Of a stretch of 5,787 nt of DNA, positions 1-5,728 are shown one piece after another. A program made the position numbers and the translations under genes. The number at the start of each line of letters is the position of its first letter. Within the stretch, counting starts at the first letter, position 1. The stretch comes from Chloroflexota bacterium (GTDB lineage Bacteria; Chloroflexota; Dehalococcoidia; Lucifugimonadales; JACPCL1), in assembly GCA_016210395.1 (NCBI GenBank), contig JACQUI010000300.1:1-5787 (forward strand), written 5' to 3'. The notes beneath the pieces are model-generated. The model searched no databases and was not told the origin of the DNA. It saw only the letters and a program-made list of their open reading frames with translations.

Positions 1-286
1 CTCGGCGGAATGGGGCGGCATTCCCATTGAGGGTGGGGTTGAAGCGGCCTATCGCCGTGAGCTAGAGGCGATCGAGGAGCCCGAGCGGCGCGCAGCCCGC
101 AGGGCCGAACTCGAACGCGAGCTGGTTAGCCTGCGGAGCCCGTTCCGCACCGCCGAGGCCTTCCAAATTGAGGAGATCATTGATCCCCGCGACACCCGTC
201 CATTGCTCATCGAGCACCTGGAGGCGTCGCTGCCAGCGGCGCGCCGCCACCTGGGTCCCAAACCAAGGTTCGGAGTCTTGCCCTAG
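1..286 (+). CDS. Acyl-CoA carboxylase carboxyltransferase (beta) subunit, C-terminal fragment
   Basis: The gene runs in from the left edge. The open frame starting at base 2 gives 94 residues before a TAG at 284-286. The visible part reads AEWGGIPIEGGVEAAYRRE, then a charged Glu/Arg-rich helix, then SPFRTAEAF and EEIIDPRDTRPLL, ending GPKPRFGVLP. The IDPRxTRP signature close to the C-terminus is characteristic of the carboxyltransferase (PF01039) subunits of acetyl-, propionyl-, methylmalonyl- and related biotin-dependent carboxylases. These move carboxyl from carboxybiotin to an acyl-CoA in the cytoplasm. Such proteins are usually about 510-550 residues, so roughly the last fifth is present and the acyl-CoA specificity cannot be judged. 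The next gene starts 35 nt downstream on the same strand, consistent with an operon. The family call is firm; the substrate is unknown. Confidence 0.88.
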   Translation, partial: SAEWGGIPIEGGVEAAYRRELEAIEEPERRAARRAELERELVSLRSPFRTAEAFQIEEIIDPRDTRPLLIEHLEASLPAARRHLGPKPRFGVLP

Positions 287-310
287 GCTTCGCCGAGCCG
301 AGTTAAGGAT

Positions 311-316
311 AGGAGG
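311..316 (+). promoter_or_regulatory. Ribosome binding site of the substrate-binding lipoprotein gene
   Basis: A perfect AGGAGG lies 5 nt before the ATG at 322. It supports that start over the next in-frame ATG at codon 16, which would remove most of the signal peptide. Confidence 0.85.
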
Positions 317-321
317 AAACC

Positions 322-2010
322 ATGGCAAGGGCACAGCGGTTAGCTTACCTCGCGGCTGCGGCAGCCATGCTGGCCCTATTGAGCATATCATGCGGAGGGG
401 CCGTGGCGCCGACCACGACGGCGACCCGGCCACCCGCTGGACCTACCCCCACCGTTGTGGCCGCCGTGTCGCCGACTCCCGCGGTCGGCCAAGCGCCCGC
501 CCCTACAGCCACGCCGGTGGCGCGGTCCACGCCGACCGCCGCACCGGCTCCAGCCAAGGCCGCAGGCCGGGTTATCTTTGCCTCCGATGCTCTGGGCGAC
601 GTTAACCTGGGTCCCACCAAGGCCAGGAACGGCTTTGTCTGGTCCTACTTCACCCTCGTCTACGACTCTTTGGTGGGATTCCGCGCCCCGGACGGTGCGC
701 TGGTTCCCGCCCTCGCCACCAAGTGGGAGGCGGACCCCAACGCGTTGGGCTGGACATTTACCATTCGGACTGACGTTCGATTCCAGAACGGGGCGGCGAT
801 GACGGCTGAGGACGTCGCCTACAGCGTGATGCTTCCTTCGGCGGCAGAAGGGGTCCTAGGGAATGTACTGAAGGGCGCAAAGGTCATCGACCCCAAGACC
901 GTTCAGATAGTCTACTCCCGGCCTCTGGCTACCTTGCCCCACCTGCCCGTAAGCTTCAACAGGATTATGCCAAAGGCCTACCTGGAACAGGTCGGAGAGG
1001 ACCGCGCGGCTCGGAACCCCATTGGGGCCGGCCCCCTGAGGGTCACAGGGATGGCGATCGGCGAATCTGTGGACTTACAGGCCTGGGAGGGCTACTACGA
1101 CAGCGCCAGGACACCATCCTACCTGGACCTGAAGATGCGCGAGATCATAGAGCCCTCCACACGCCTGGCAGCGCTCCAGGTAAGGGAAGTGGACATCGCA
1201 GCGTTCACCCCGGTCCAGATTCCGGCGGTAAAAAAGGACTCAAGCCTCAGGTTGGTCAGCGTCCGTGGCGCCACCAACTCCTACTTCAAGTTCTCCGGCT
1301 ACGGGATCCCCGGCTTCCCCACCAATGACTTCCGAGTTGCCCGGGCCATGAGCATGGCAATAGACCGTCAGGCTCTGGCCGAGAAGATCTACAACGGGGC
1401 AGCCATCCCGGCGGCAGTGGGATACCTCAACCCGGGCTCCTTCGGCTACAACCCGGACATCCCCCTCTGGCCGTACGACCTCAAACAGGCGAAACAACTG
1501 TTGGCAGACGCCGGCTACTCCAACGGCTTCGAGATCGAAGTCATGTTCAGGCCGCCCGACAAAACATGGGTAGAGGCTGTGGCGGCCATGTGGCAAGACG
1601 TCGGCATCAGGGCGAGGCTCTCCATGATGGAGCCAGGTGCCTATACGGCCCGCTGGACCACCGCGAAGGGTAACGGCGCTCTCGCTGCGATCGACGCCAC
1701 CTCCAGCTTTGACCGGACCGGCGCGATCCAGTCCCATGTGGCGTCCCAAGCCAGGGGCGGCAGCGCCTGGAGCTACAACAATGATCCCAAGCTCGACGAC
1801 CTCATCACGCCGGCCGTCGAGATCGCCGACGTCGAGCGCCGCCTGGCAGCCATCAAGAAGCTAACCGAGTATATGCGTGAATATCCGCCCGTAATCTCCG
1901 TCCTTTTCGCAGACAAGTCCTATGGGCTGGGGCCGCGCATCGAGTCCTGGCCGGCCATCCATGGCAACCGTGAGCCCTTGGGCCTGGAGCTTGTCAAACT
2001 CAAGAGGTGA
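322..2010 (+). CDS. ABC transporter substrate-binding lipoprotein, family 5 (Dpp/Opp/Nik type)
   Basis: This 562-residue protein is a predicted exported lipoprotein that would capture a solute for an ABC importer. Residues 1-23 form a signal peptide: basic MARAQR, then an Ala/Leu-rich core. It ends LSISC, with Cys24 the likely lipidated residue; Ser at -3 makes this an imperfect lipobox. Residues 25-80 are a low-complexity Pro/Thr/Ala linker, a style common in Chloroflexota surface lipoproteins. From about residue 85 the SBP_bac_5 fold (PF00496) is recognisable: YDSLVGF (114-120), PALATKWE (129-136), WTFTIRTDVRFQNG (144-157) with TAEDVAYS (161-168), NPIGAGPL (232-239), FRVARAMSMAIDRQAL (337-352) and AKQLLADAGYSNGFEIEV (390-407). 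The length suits the family plus linker. The ligand could be a peptide, a sugar, a metal chelate or another organic compound and cannot be told from sequence. No permease or ATPase genes are in the window, so it may work with transporter genes elsewhere. Its place between acyl-CoA genes suggests, by inference, capture of the compound that operon metabolises. Confidence 0.93.
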   Translation: MARAQRLAYLAAAAAMLALLSISCGGAVAPTTTATRPPAGPTPTVVAAVSPTPAVGQAPAPTATPVARSTPTAAPAPAKAAGRVIFASDALGDVNLGPTKARNGFVWSYFTLVYDSLVGFRAPDGALVPALATKWEADPNALGWTFTIRTDVRFQNGAAMTAEDVAYSVMLPSAAEGVLGNVLKGAKVIDPKTVQIVYSRPLATLPHLPVSFNRIMPKAYLEQVGEDRAARNPIGAGPLRVTGMAIGESVDLQAWEGYYDSARTPSYLDLKMREIIEPSTRLAALQVREVDIAAFTPVQIPAVKKDSSLRLVSVRGATNSYFKFSGYGIPGFPTNDFRVARAMSMAIDRQALAEKIYNGAAIPAAVGYLNPGSFGYNPDIPLWPYDLKQAKQLLADAGYSNGFEIEVMFRPPDKTWVEAVAAMWQDVGIRARLSMMEPGAYTARWTTAKGNGALAAIDATSSFDRTGAIQSHVASQARGGSAWSYNNDPKLDDLITPAVEIADVERRLAAIKKLTEYMREYPPVISVLFADKSYGLGPRIESWPAIHGNREPLGLELVKLKR

Positions 2011-2036
2011 TATAGAACGATCCAGTTAAGCCTGGC

Positions 2037-2042
2037 GGGAGG
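2037..2042 (+). promoter_or_regulatory. Ribosome binding site deciding a GTG start
   Basis: GGGAGG ends 6 nt before the GTG at 2049. No in-frame ATG lies upstream, and the next in-frame ATG is codon 32, inside the conserved crotonase N-terminus. This site therefore fixes GTG as the start. Confidence 0.8.
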
Positions 2043-2048
2043 CGACAG

Positions 2049-2837
2049 GTGGAGTACCAAGAGCTGTTGGTGCAGAAGCGAGATCGCGTTGCCATCATCA
2101 CCTTTAACCGGCCACGCGAGCGCAACCCCCTGACCCCTACGATGGGCGCCGAGTTGCGAGCGGCCCTAGAGAGCGCTGCCTCCGACCCAGAGGTGGCGGT
2201 GTGCATCCTTACCGGCGCAGGGGATCGTTCCTTCTGCTCCGGCGCCTATATCAAGGACCCCAAGGTCCATAGCGCCGAAAGCGCTGCCGACTACCTAGCG
2301 CACCGGAGAGACGGAGGGGCGGTTTCTCTGTTGGACAATTTCCCCAAGCCTGTAATTGCCGCCGTCAACGGATATTGTTTGGGCGCGGGGCTGAACGTAG
2401 CTATACGCTGCGACACCATCCTTGCAGCAGAGAACGCCGTGTTCGGCTTCCCGGCCTCAAGCTTTGGCATCATCACTGAGTACGGCGCTTCAGTTAGGCT
2501 GGCGCAGTGGGTAGGCAGAGGCAAGGCCTTCGAACTCGCGGTGTTTGCCCGTCGTATAGATGCCCACGAGGCCCAGGGGATCGGCCTAGCCAACAAGGTC
2601 GTACCCCGCGAAAGGCTGATGGATGAGGCGATGGAGTGGGCTTACGGCATAACCAGACTGGGCCCAATGGCAGTGCGCCTAGCAAAGGAGCAACTTAACG
2701 AAGGCCTCAACCGAGGTATGGAGCCAGTCCTTCAGTCGAACTTCTACAGGGCCATGGCCACTTCTATAAGCAGAGATCGCGAAGAGGGCCACCGTGCCTG
2801 GCGTGAGAAGCGAGCCCCCGTCTTCACCGGTCAGTAG
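2049..2837 (+). CDS. Crotonase-superfamily protein (annotated type: enoyl-CoA hydratase/isomerase) lacking the hydratase glutamates
   Basis: The gene starts with GTG and encodes 262 residues, normal for a single-domain crotonase (PF00378). These cytoplasmic enzymes act on acyl-CoA thioesters by stabilising an enolate in an oxyanion hole. Visible features are the N-terminal strand RVAIITFNRP (13-22), the first oxyanion-hole segment SFCSGAYI (61-68, Ala66) and the core PKPVIAAVNGYCLGAGLN (99-116). They are followed by CDTILAAENAVFGFP (121-135) and the C-terminal helices of the superfamily. By alignment to rat mitochondrial enoyl-CoA hydratase, Glu144 corresponds to Asn116 and Glu164 to Ala136, so both general acid/base residues of hydration are absent. 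Glu144 of this protein, in GIITEYG, falls where PaaG-like isomerases carry their catalytic Asp. It is therefore more likely an isomerase, hydrolase, lyase or other crotonase activity than a hydratase. It lies 38 nt after the lipoprotein gene and 17 nt before a CoA-transferase gene, consistent with one acyl-CoA pathway. The superfamily is certain; the reaction is not. Confidence 0.92.
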   Translation: MEYQELLVQKRDRVAIITFNRPRERNPLTPTMGAELRAALESAASDPEVAVCILTGAGDRSFCSGAYIKDPKVHSAESAADYLAHRRDGGAVSLLDNFPKPVIAAVNGYCLGAGLNVAIRCDTILAAENAVFGFPASSFGIITEYGASVRLAQWVGRGKAFELAVFARRIDAHEAQGIGLANKVVPRERLMDEAMEWAYGITRLGPMAVRLAKEQLNEGLNRGMEPVLQSNFYRAMATSISRDREEGHRAWREKRAPVFTGQ

Positions 2838-2854
2838 CGTCGGCGAGTCAGGCT

Positions 2855-4051
2855 ATGCCGTCCGGGTGTCTTGAGGGCATTACCGTCCTGGATATGGGCC
2901 AGATGGTCGCGGGGCCCTACTGCGCCCGCTTGCTCGCCACCCTGGGCGCTACCGTTATCAAGATCGAGCGCCCCGGCGTTGGCGACGTAGCGCGTAGCCA
3001 GGGGCCGTTCCCTCACGATCAGCCCGACCCTGAATCCAGCGGCCTCTTCCTGTACCTGAACACTGGCAAAAAGTGCGTCACCCTGAACCTGGGGTCCCGG
3101 ACCGGACGCCTGCTGTTTCGGGAGCTGGTCGCCCGCAGCGACATCCTGGTGGAGAACTTTCGCCCTGGCGTCATGGAGCGCCTGGGCCAAGGCTACCGCA
3201 AGCTGCATCGCTTGAACCCCCGGCTGGTGATGACCTCTATATCCAATTTCGGCCAAAGCGGGCCCTACCGAGACTACAGGGCGACCGACATGGGGCTCCT
3301 GGCCATGGGCGGCTATATGTACGTGAGTGGTGATCCTGACCGCGAGCCGCTCCGGAAGGGGGAGTACCTGGCCCAGTACCTAGGCGGGCTGAACGCCCAT
3401 GTGGGTACTTTGGGCGCGTTCTGGCATGCCCTCGAGAGCGGTATAGGACAGCGAGTAGACGTCTCAATCATGGAGGCCGTCGCCACCCTGATTGAGACTA
3501 GCATTACTTACTACGCCTACAAGGGCATACCGCGCAAGCGCTTCAGCGTCCGCAGCGGTATTCACCCCTTTGGAGTGTATCCGTGCAGGGATGGGTTCGT
3601 CGGAATCCAGGTAGTGCCTGCGCGGATGTGGCCGGTGCTGGTGGAGATGGTCGGCCGCGAGGAGCTGAGGGACCCCAAGTTCGCCACTGGGATGGGCCGG
3701 TCGCAGCACGCTGACGAGGTTGATGCCTTGCTGCTCCCTTGGCTGCTACAGCACGGGCGCAACGAGATCTACCACATGGGGCAGCAACGAGGGATAGGGT
3801 TTGGGCTGGTATGCACACCGGCGGACATGCTCGATTCACCCCATCTGAAGGCCAGGGAGTTTTTCCTCGCCCTCGAGCACCCACAGGCAGGCACCTACCG
3901 CTACCCCGGAGTGCCCGCGAAGTTCAGCGAGACCGCCTGGCGGGCGCAGCGCGCGCCCTTGCTGGGTGAACACAATGAGGAGCTCCTATGTGGTCTACTG
4001 GGCCACCCCACGTCCCGACTGGCAGAGTGGCGTGAACAGGGTGTCATCTAG
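2855..4051 (+). CDS. Class III CoA-transferase family protein (CaiB/BaiF), Gln at the catalytic Asp position
   Basis: This 398-residue protein matches the usual length of the family (PF02515), which moves CoA between carboxylic acids through an aspartyl-anhydride intermediate; related racemases share the fold. Seen in order: LEGITVLDMGQMVAGPYCA (6-24), the first Rossmann segment with Gln16; LLATLGATVIKIERPG (26-41); LNTGKKCVTLNL (68-79); SDILVENFRPGVMERLG (95-111); SISNFGQSGPY (128-138); GIGQRVDVSIMEA (196-208); and SPHLKAREFF (328-337) near the C-terminus. In formyl-CoA transferase the catalytic Asp169 lies about 13 residues before the helix ending GILAAL. The equivalent stretch here is EYLAQYLGGLNAHVGTLGAF, which puts Gln174 at that position. 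The start at 2855 has only a weak GAG at 2845-2847, so translation may depend on coupling to the crotonase gene ending 17 nt upstream. The next gene, 4 nt away, encodes a homologue with Asp intact, suggesting a two-subunit enzyme. The family call is firm; the activity of this subunit alone is doubtful. Confidence 0.92.
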   Translation: MPSGCLEGITVLDMGQMVAGPYCARLLATLGATVIKIERPGVGDVARSQGPFPHDQPDPESSGLFLYLNTGKKCVTLNLGSRTGRLLFRELVARSDILVENFRPGVMERLGQGYRKLHRLNPRLVMTSISNFGQSGPYRDYRATDMGLLAMGGYMYVSGDPDREPLRKGEYLAQYLGGLNAHVGTLGAFWHALESGIGQRVDVSIMEAVATLIETSITYYAYKGIPRKRFSVRSGIHPFGVYPCRDGFVGIQVVPARMWPVLVEMVGREELRDPKFATGMGRSQHADEVDALLLPWLLQHGRNEIYHMGQQRGIGFGLVCTPADMLDSPHLKAREFFLALEHPQAGTYRYPGVPAKFSETAWRAQRAPLLGEHNEELLCGLLGHPTSRLAEWREQGVI

Positions 4052-4055
4052 GGCC

Positions 4056-5354
4056 ATGGCTGCCCCACGGGTCCCAGGGCATCGCCGGGCGGGCCCCCTG
4101 GCAAATGTGCGGGTGCTCGACCTGACCATGGTATGGGCGGGCCCTCACGGCACCCTCATGCTGGCTGCCCTGGGCGCGGAGGTGATCAAGCTCGAAGCGC
4201 CGCGCCGGATGGACACCTGGCGGGGGGCGACTCGCCCGCTGCCGGGCCAGGGGGTATATCCTGGGGATGTCCCCGGGGAAAGGGCCTACAACCGCTACGC
4301 TTACTTTAACGAGACCGACCGCAACAAGCTGGGCGTGAGCCTCGACCTTACTACAGCAAAGGGTCGCCTAATCTTTGAAAACCTGGTACGACTAAGCGAC
4401 GTCGTGATAGAGAATTTTCGGGCCGGTGTGTTGGAACGCCTCGGCTACCCCTATGCTGCCCTCTGCCGGTTGAAGGGTGACATCATATATCTTTCTATGC
4501 CAGCCTTCGGAAACACAGGGCCGGAGCGAGATTATGTGGCCATCGGTGTCGCCCAGGACCAGTTGGCGGGAATAGCTTACGGGAACGGCTACGAGGGTGA
4601 CAGCCCTTGGCGCACCAGCCTCAACTACGCTGATCCTGTGGCCGGGCTGACTGCGGCGGGCGCGATCCTGGCCGCGCTCATCCACCGGCGTCGAACGGGG
4701 CGTGGCCAGTTCATAGACCTCTCCCAGCGGGAGGCCCTCGCTTGCCTAGTCGGCGAGACGATCCTTGACTACGTGATGAACGGCCGGGTCCCGCGACGGA
4801 TGGGAAATCACCACCAGCGCGTCGCCCCTCACAACACATATCCCTCCACGGGCGAGGATTCCTGGATAACCATCGCCGTCACCTCCGACAAGGAGTTTGC
4901 GGCTCTCTGCTCGGCCATGGGTAGGCCGGAGCTGGCCCGGGACCCCCGCTTCGGCGACATGGCGGCCAGGAAGCGCAATGAGGCCGTGCTCGACGAGCTG
5001 ATCAGGGACTGGACTCGCCGGCACGACGCCACTGCTCTCATGCGGCAGTTACAGCGCCTGGATGTGCCTGCGGCGCCGGTCCTCCATGGCGGACAATTGC
5101 TGTCAGACCCGCACCTGTCAGAGCGTAGCTTCTTCGAGACGGTAACGCACCCGGAGGCCGGCACTCACCCTTACCCCGGGTCGCCCTTCAAGCTGAGCCG
5201 GAGCCCGGCTCGGTTGAACCGCCCGGCGCCCCGCTTCGGTGAGCACACTCGTTACGTGCTGGGCGAAGTCCTAGGCCTGGGCCAAGATAATGTGGAGGCA
5301 CTCATAGCCGAGGGCGTGTGCGGCCCCGAGCCGGTTGACCAGCAAGGCATGTAA
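4056..5354 (+). CDS. Class III CoA-transferase (CaiB/BaiF) with intact catalytic Asp
   Basis: From ATG 4056 the protein has 432 residues, slightly above the usual length of about 400. This start leaves a short basic leader before PLANVRVLDLTMVWAGPHG (14-32), where family alignments normally begin. The frame stays open upstream to ATG 3966 and includes a GTG at 4041, but those extensions overlap the preceding gene and encode unrelated sequence. No clear ribosome binding site precedes 4056; with only 4 nt after the previous stop, translational coupling is likely. Motifs seen are ALGAEVIKLEAP (38-49), SDVVIENFRAGVLERLG (114-130), MPAFGNTGPERDY (148-160), TGRGQFIDLSQREA (214-227) and SDPHLSERSFF (350-360). 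The segment YADPVAG (191-197) places Asp193 at the position of the catalytic Asp169 of formyl-CoA transferase, so the acyl-aspartyl mechanism is possible. It would transfer CoA from a donor thioester to a carboxylic acid in the cytoplasm; both substrates are unknown. It is a divergent paralogue of the upstream CaiB gene and may be the catalytic half of a heteromer. An acyl-CoA racemase of the same fold is the main alternative. Confidence 0.92.
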   Translation: MAAPRVPGHRRAGPLANVRVLDLTMVWAGPHGTLMLAALGAEVIKLEAPRRMDTWRGATRPLPGQGVYPGDVPGERAYNRYAYFNETDRNKLGVSLDLTTAKGRLIFENLVRLSDVVIENFRAGVLERLGYPYAALCRLKGDIIYLSMPAFGNTGPERDYVAIGVAQDQLAGIAYGNGYEGDSPWRTSLNYADPVAGLTAAGAILAALIHRRRTGRGQFIDLSQREALACLVGETILDYVMNGRVPRRMGNHHQRVAPHNTYPSTGEDSWITIAVTSDKEFAALCSAMGRPELARDPRFGDMAARKRNEAVLDELIRDWTRRHDATALMRQLQRLDVPAAPVLHGGQLLSDPHLSERSFFETVTHPEAGTHPYPGSPFKLSRSPARLNRPAPRFGEHTRYVLGEVLGLGQDNVEALIAEGVCGPEPVDQQGM

Positions 5355-5355
5355 C

Positions 5356-5382
5356 CACGCCGGCGTCCGCTGGGTGCTTTTT
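5356..5382 (+). terminator. Intrinsic terminator of the acyl-CoA operon
   Basis: Two bases after the TAA at 5352-5354 a hairpin can form. CAC (5356-5358) pairs with GTG (5374-5376), G5359 is bulged, and CCGGC (5360-5364) pairs with GCTGG (5369-5373, one G-U), around a 4-nt loop. It is followed by C and TTTTT (5378-5382). The GC-rich stem, U-tract and position fit a Rho-independent terminator separating the + strand genes from the convergent tRNA genes. It was judged by eye, without a folding calculation. Confidence 0.6.
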
Positions 5383-5495
5383 CAGTTAGCTCGTGGAGCT
5401 TGCTCGCCCGAAAAACCGGCCTTCGTTGGGCAAAAGCGGCGCTGTAGCCCGTTGTCCGAATACAGCAGCTATCGGCACCGGCATCCGATTACATC

Positions 5496-5585
5496 TGGTG
5501 CCCAGGGTGGGGGTCGAACCCACAATCCGCCGTAGGCGGAAGCGGATTTTAAGTCCGCCGCGTCTGCCAGTTCCGCCACCTGGGC
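5496..5585 (-). tRNA. tRNA-Leu (anticodon UAA)
   Basis: Read on the - strand, the acceptor GCCCAGG (5585-5579) pairs perfectly with CCTGGGC (5506-5500). It is followed by discriminator A and an encoded CCA (5498-5496). The anticodon stem GCGGA/TCCGC encloses the loop CTTAAAA, with anticodon TAA at 5551-5549, which reads UUA and UUG codons. A long variable arm (TCCGCC, loop TAC, GGCGGA) marks a class II tRNA, and the T arm is GTGGG-TTCGACC-CCCAC. The length is 90 nt with CCA, normal for tRNA-Leu. It faces the + strand operon. Its 5' end lies only 13 nt past the U-tract of a terminator-like hairpin, so how it is transcribed is unclear. Confidence 0.97.
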
Positions 5586-5634
5586 AGTGGCGCCCCGGAA
5601 AAAACAAGGGCCCAGGCGCCGTGTCCCCTGGGCC
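5579..5634 (-). repeat. Repeated acceptor-stem sequence shared by hairpin and tRNA-Leu
   Basis: GCCCAGG occurs on the - strand inside 5634-5627 (hairpin 5' arm) and at 5585-5579 (tRNA-Leu 5' end). Its complement CCTGGGC lies inside 5616-5609 (hairpin 3' arm) and at 5506-5500 (tRNA-Leu 3' acceptor strand). Transcript order is therefore A, B, A', B', and B can pair with either A or A'. The sequence match is direct; any function is inference. Confidence 0.6.
5599..5634 (-). terminator. Terminator-like hairpin between tRNA-Cys and tRNA-Leu
   Basis: On the - strand, GGCCCAGG (5634-5627) and CCTGGGCC (5616-5609) form a perfect 8-bp stem around a 10-nt loop. CTTG and then six Ts (5604-5599) follow. 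It starts 10 nt after the encoded CCA of tRNA-Cys, the normal place for a Rho-independent terminator. The stem arms contain exactly the two strands of the acceptor stem of the next gene, tRNA-Leu. It may stop transcription after tRNA-Cys, act as a partial terminator, or serve as a processing hairpin; sequence alone cannot separate these. Confidence 0.7.
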
Positions 5635-5644
5635 GCGGGCTCTC

Positions 5645-5720
5645 TGGAGGCGACGAGCGGATTCGAACCGCTGAATAGGGGTTTTGCAGACCCCCGCCTT
5701 AACCACTTGGCTACGTCGCC
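5645..5720 (-). tRNA. tRNA-Cys (anticodon GCA)
   Basis: On the - strand, acceptor GGCGACG (5720-5714) pairs with CGTCGCC (5655-5649), followed by discriminator U and an encoded CCA (5647-5645). The D arm carries GCC/GGC around AAGTGGTTAA. The anticodon stem GGGGT/ACCCC encloses CTGCAAA, with GCA at 5687-5685. The variable loop is short (TATTC) and the T arm is AGCGG-TTCGAAT-CCGCT. The length is 76 nt with CCA. It lies 8 nt downstream of tRNA-Gly, so the two are very probably cotranscribed and processed from one precursor. Confidence 0.98.
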
Positions 5721-5728
5721 AGTAAGAA

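Noticed and set aside
287..321. Possible promoter between the carboxylase and lipoprotein genes
   Set aside because: Only 35 nt are available, and apart from the ribosome binding site I see no -10/-35 pair; cotranscription is simpler.
1240..1749. A 169-codon open frame on the - strand inside the lipoprotein gene
   Set aside because: It lies entirely antisense to a clearly conserved gene, has no recognisable domain and reflects GC-rich codon structure.
3543..3884. A 113-codon open frame on the - strand inside the first CaiB gene
   Set aside because: It is antisense to conserved coding sequence, has a low-complexity Arg/Pro/Ala composition and overlaps other such frames.
5388..5400. AGCTC-GTG-GAGCT small inverted repeat
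   Set aside because: A 5-bp stem with a 3-nt loop and no T-tract on either strand; chance is an adequate explanation.
5441..5466. GCTGTA...TACAGC inverted repeat as a possible terminator for tRNA-Leu on the - strand
   Set aside because: The stem is only 6 bp with a 14-nt loop, and the TTTT is 5 nt beyond the stem, too weak to call without a folding calculation.
5386..5706. Open frames on both strands across 5386-5706, including a + strand frame containing RVGVEPT and RRADSNR
   Set aside because: They run through the tRNA genes. VGVEPT and RRADSNR strings are typical spurious translations of the antisense of tRNA T-arm regions, so these are not proteins.
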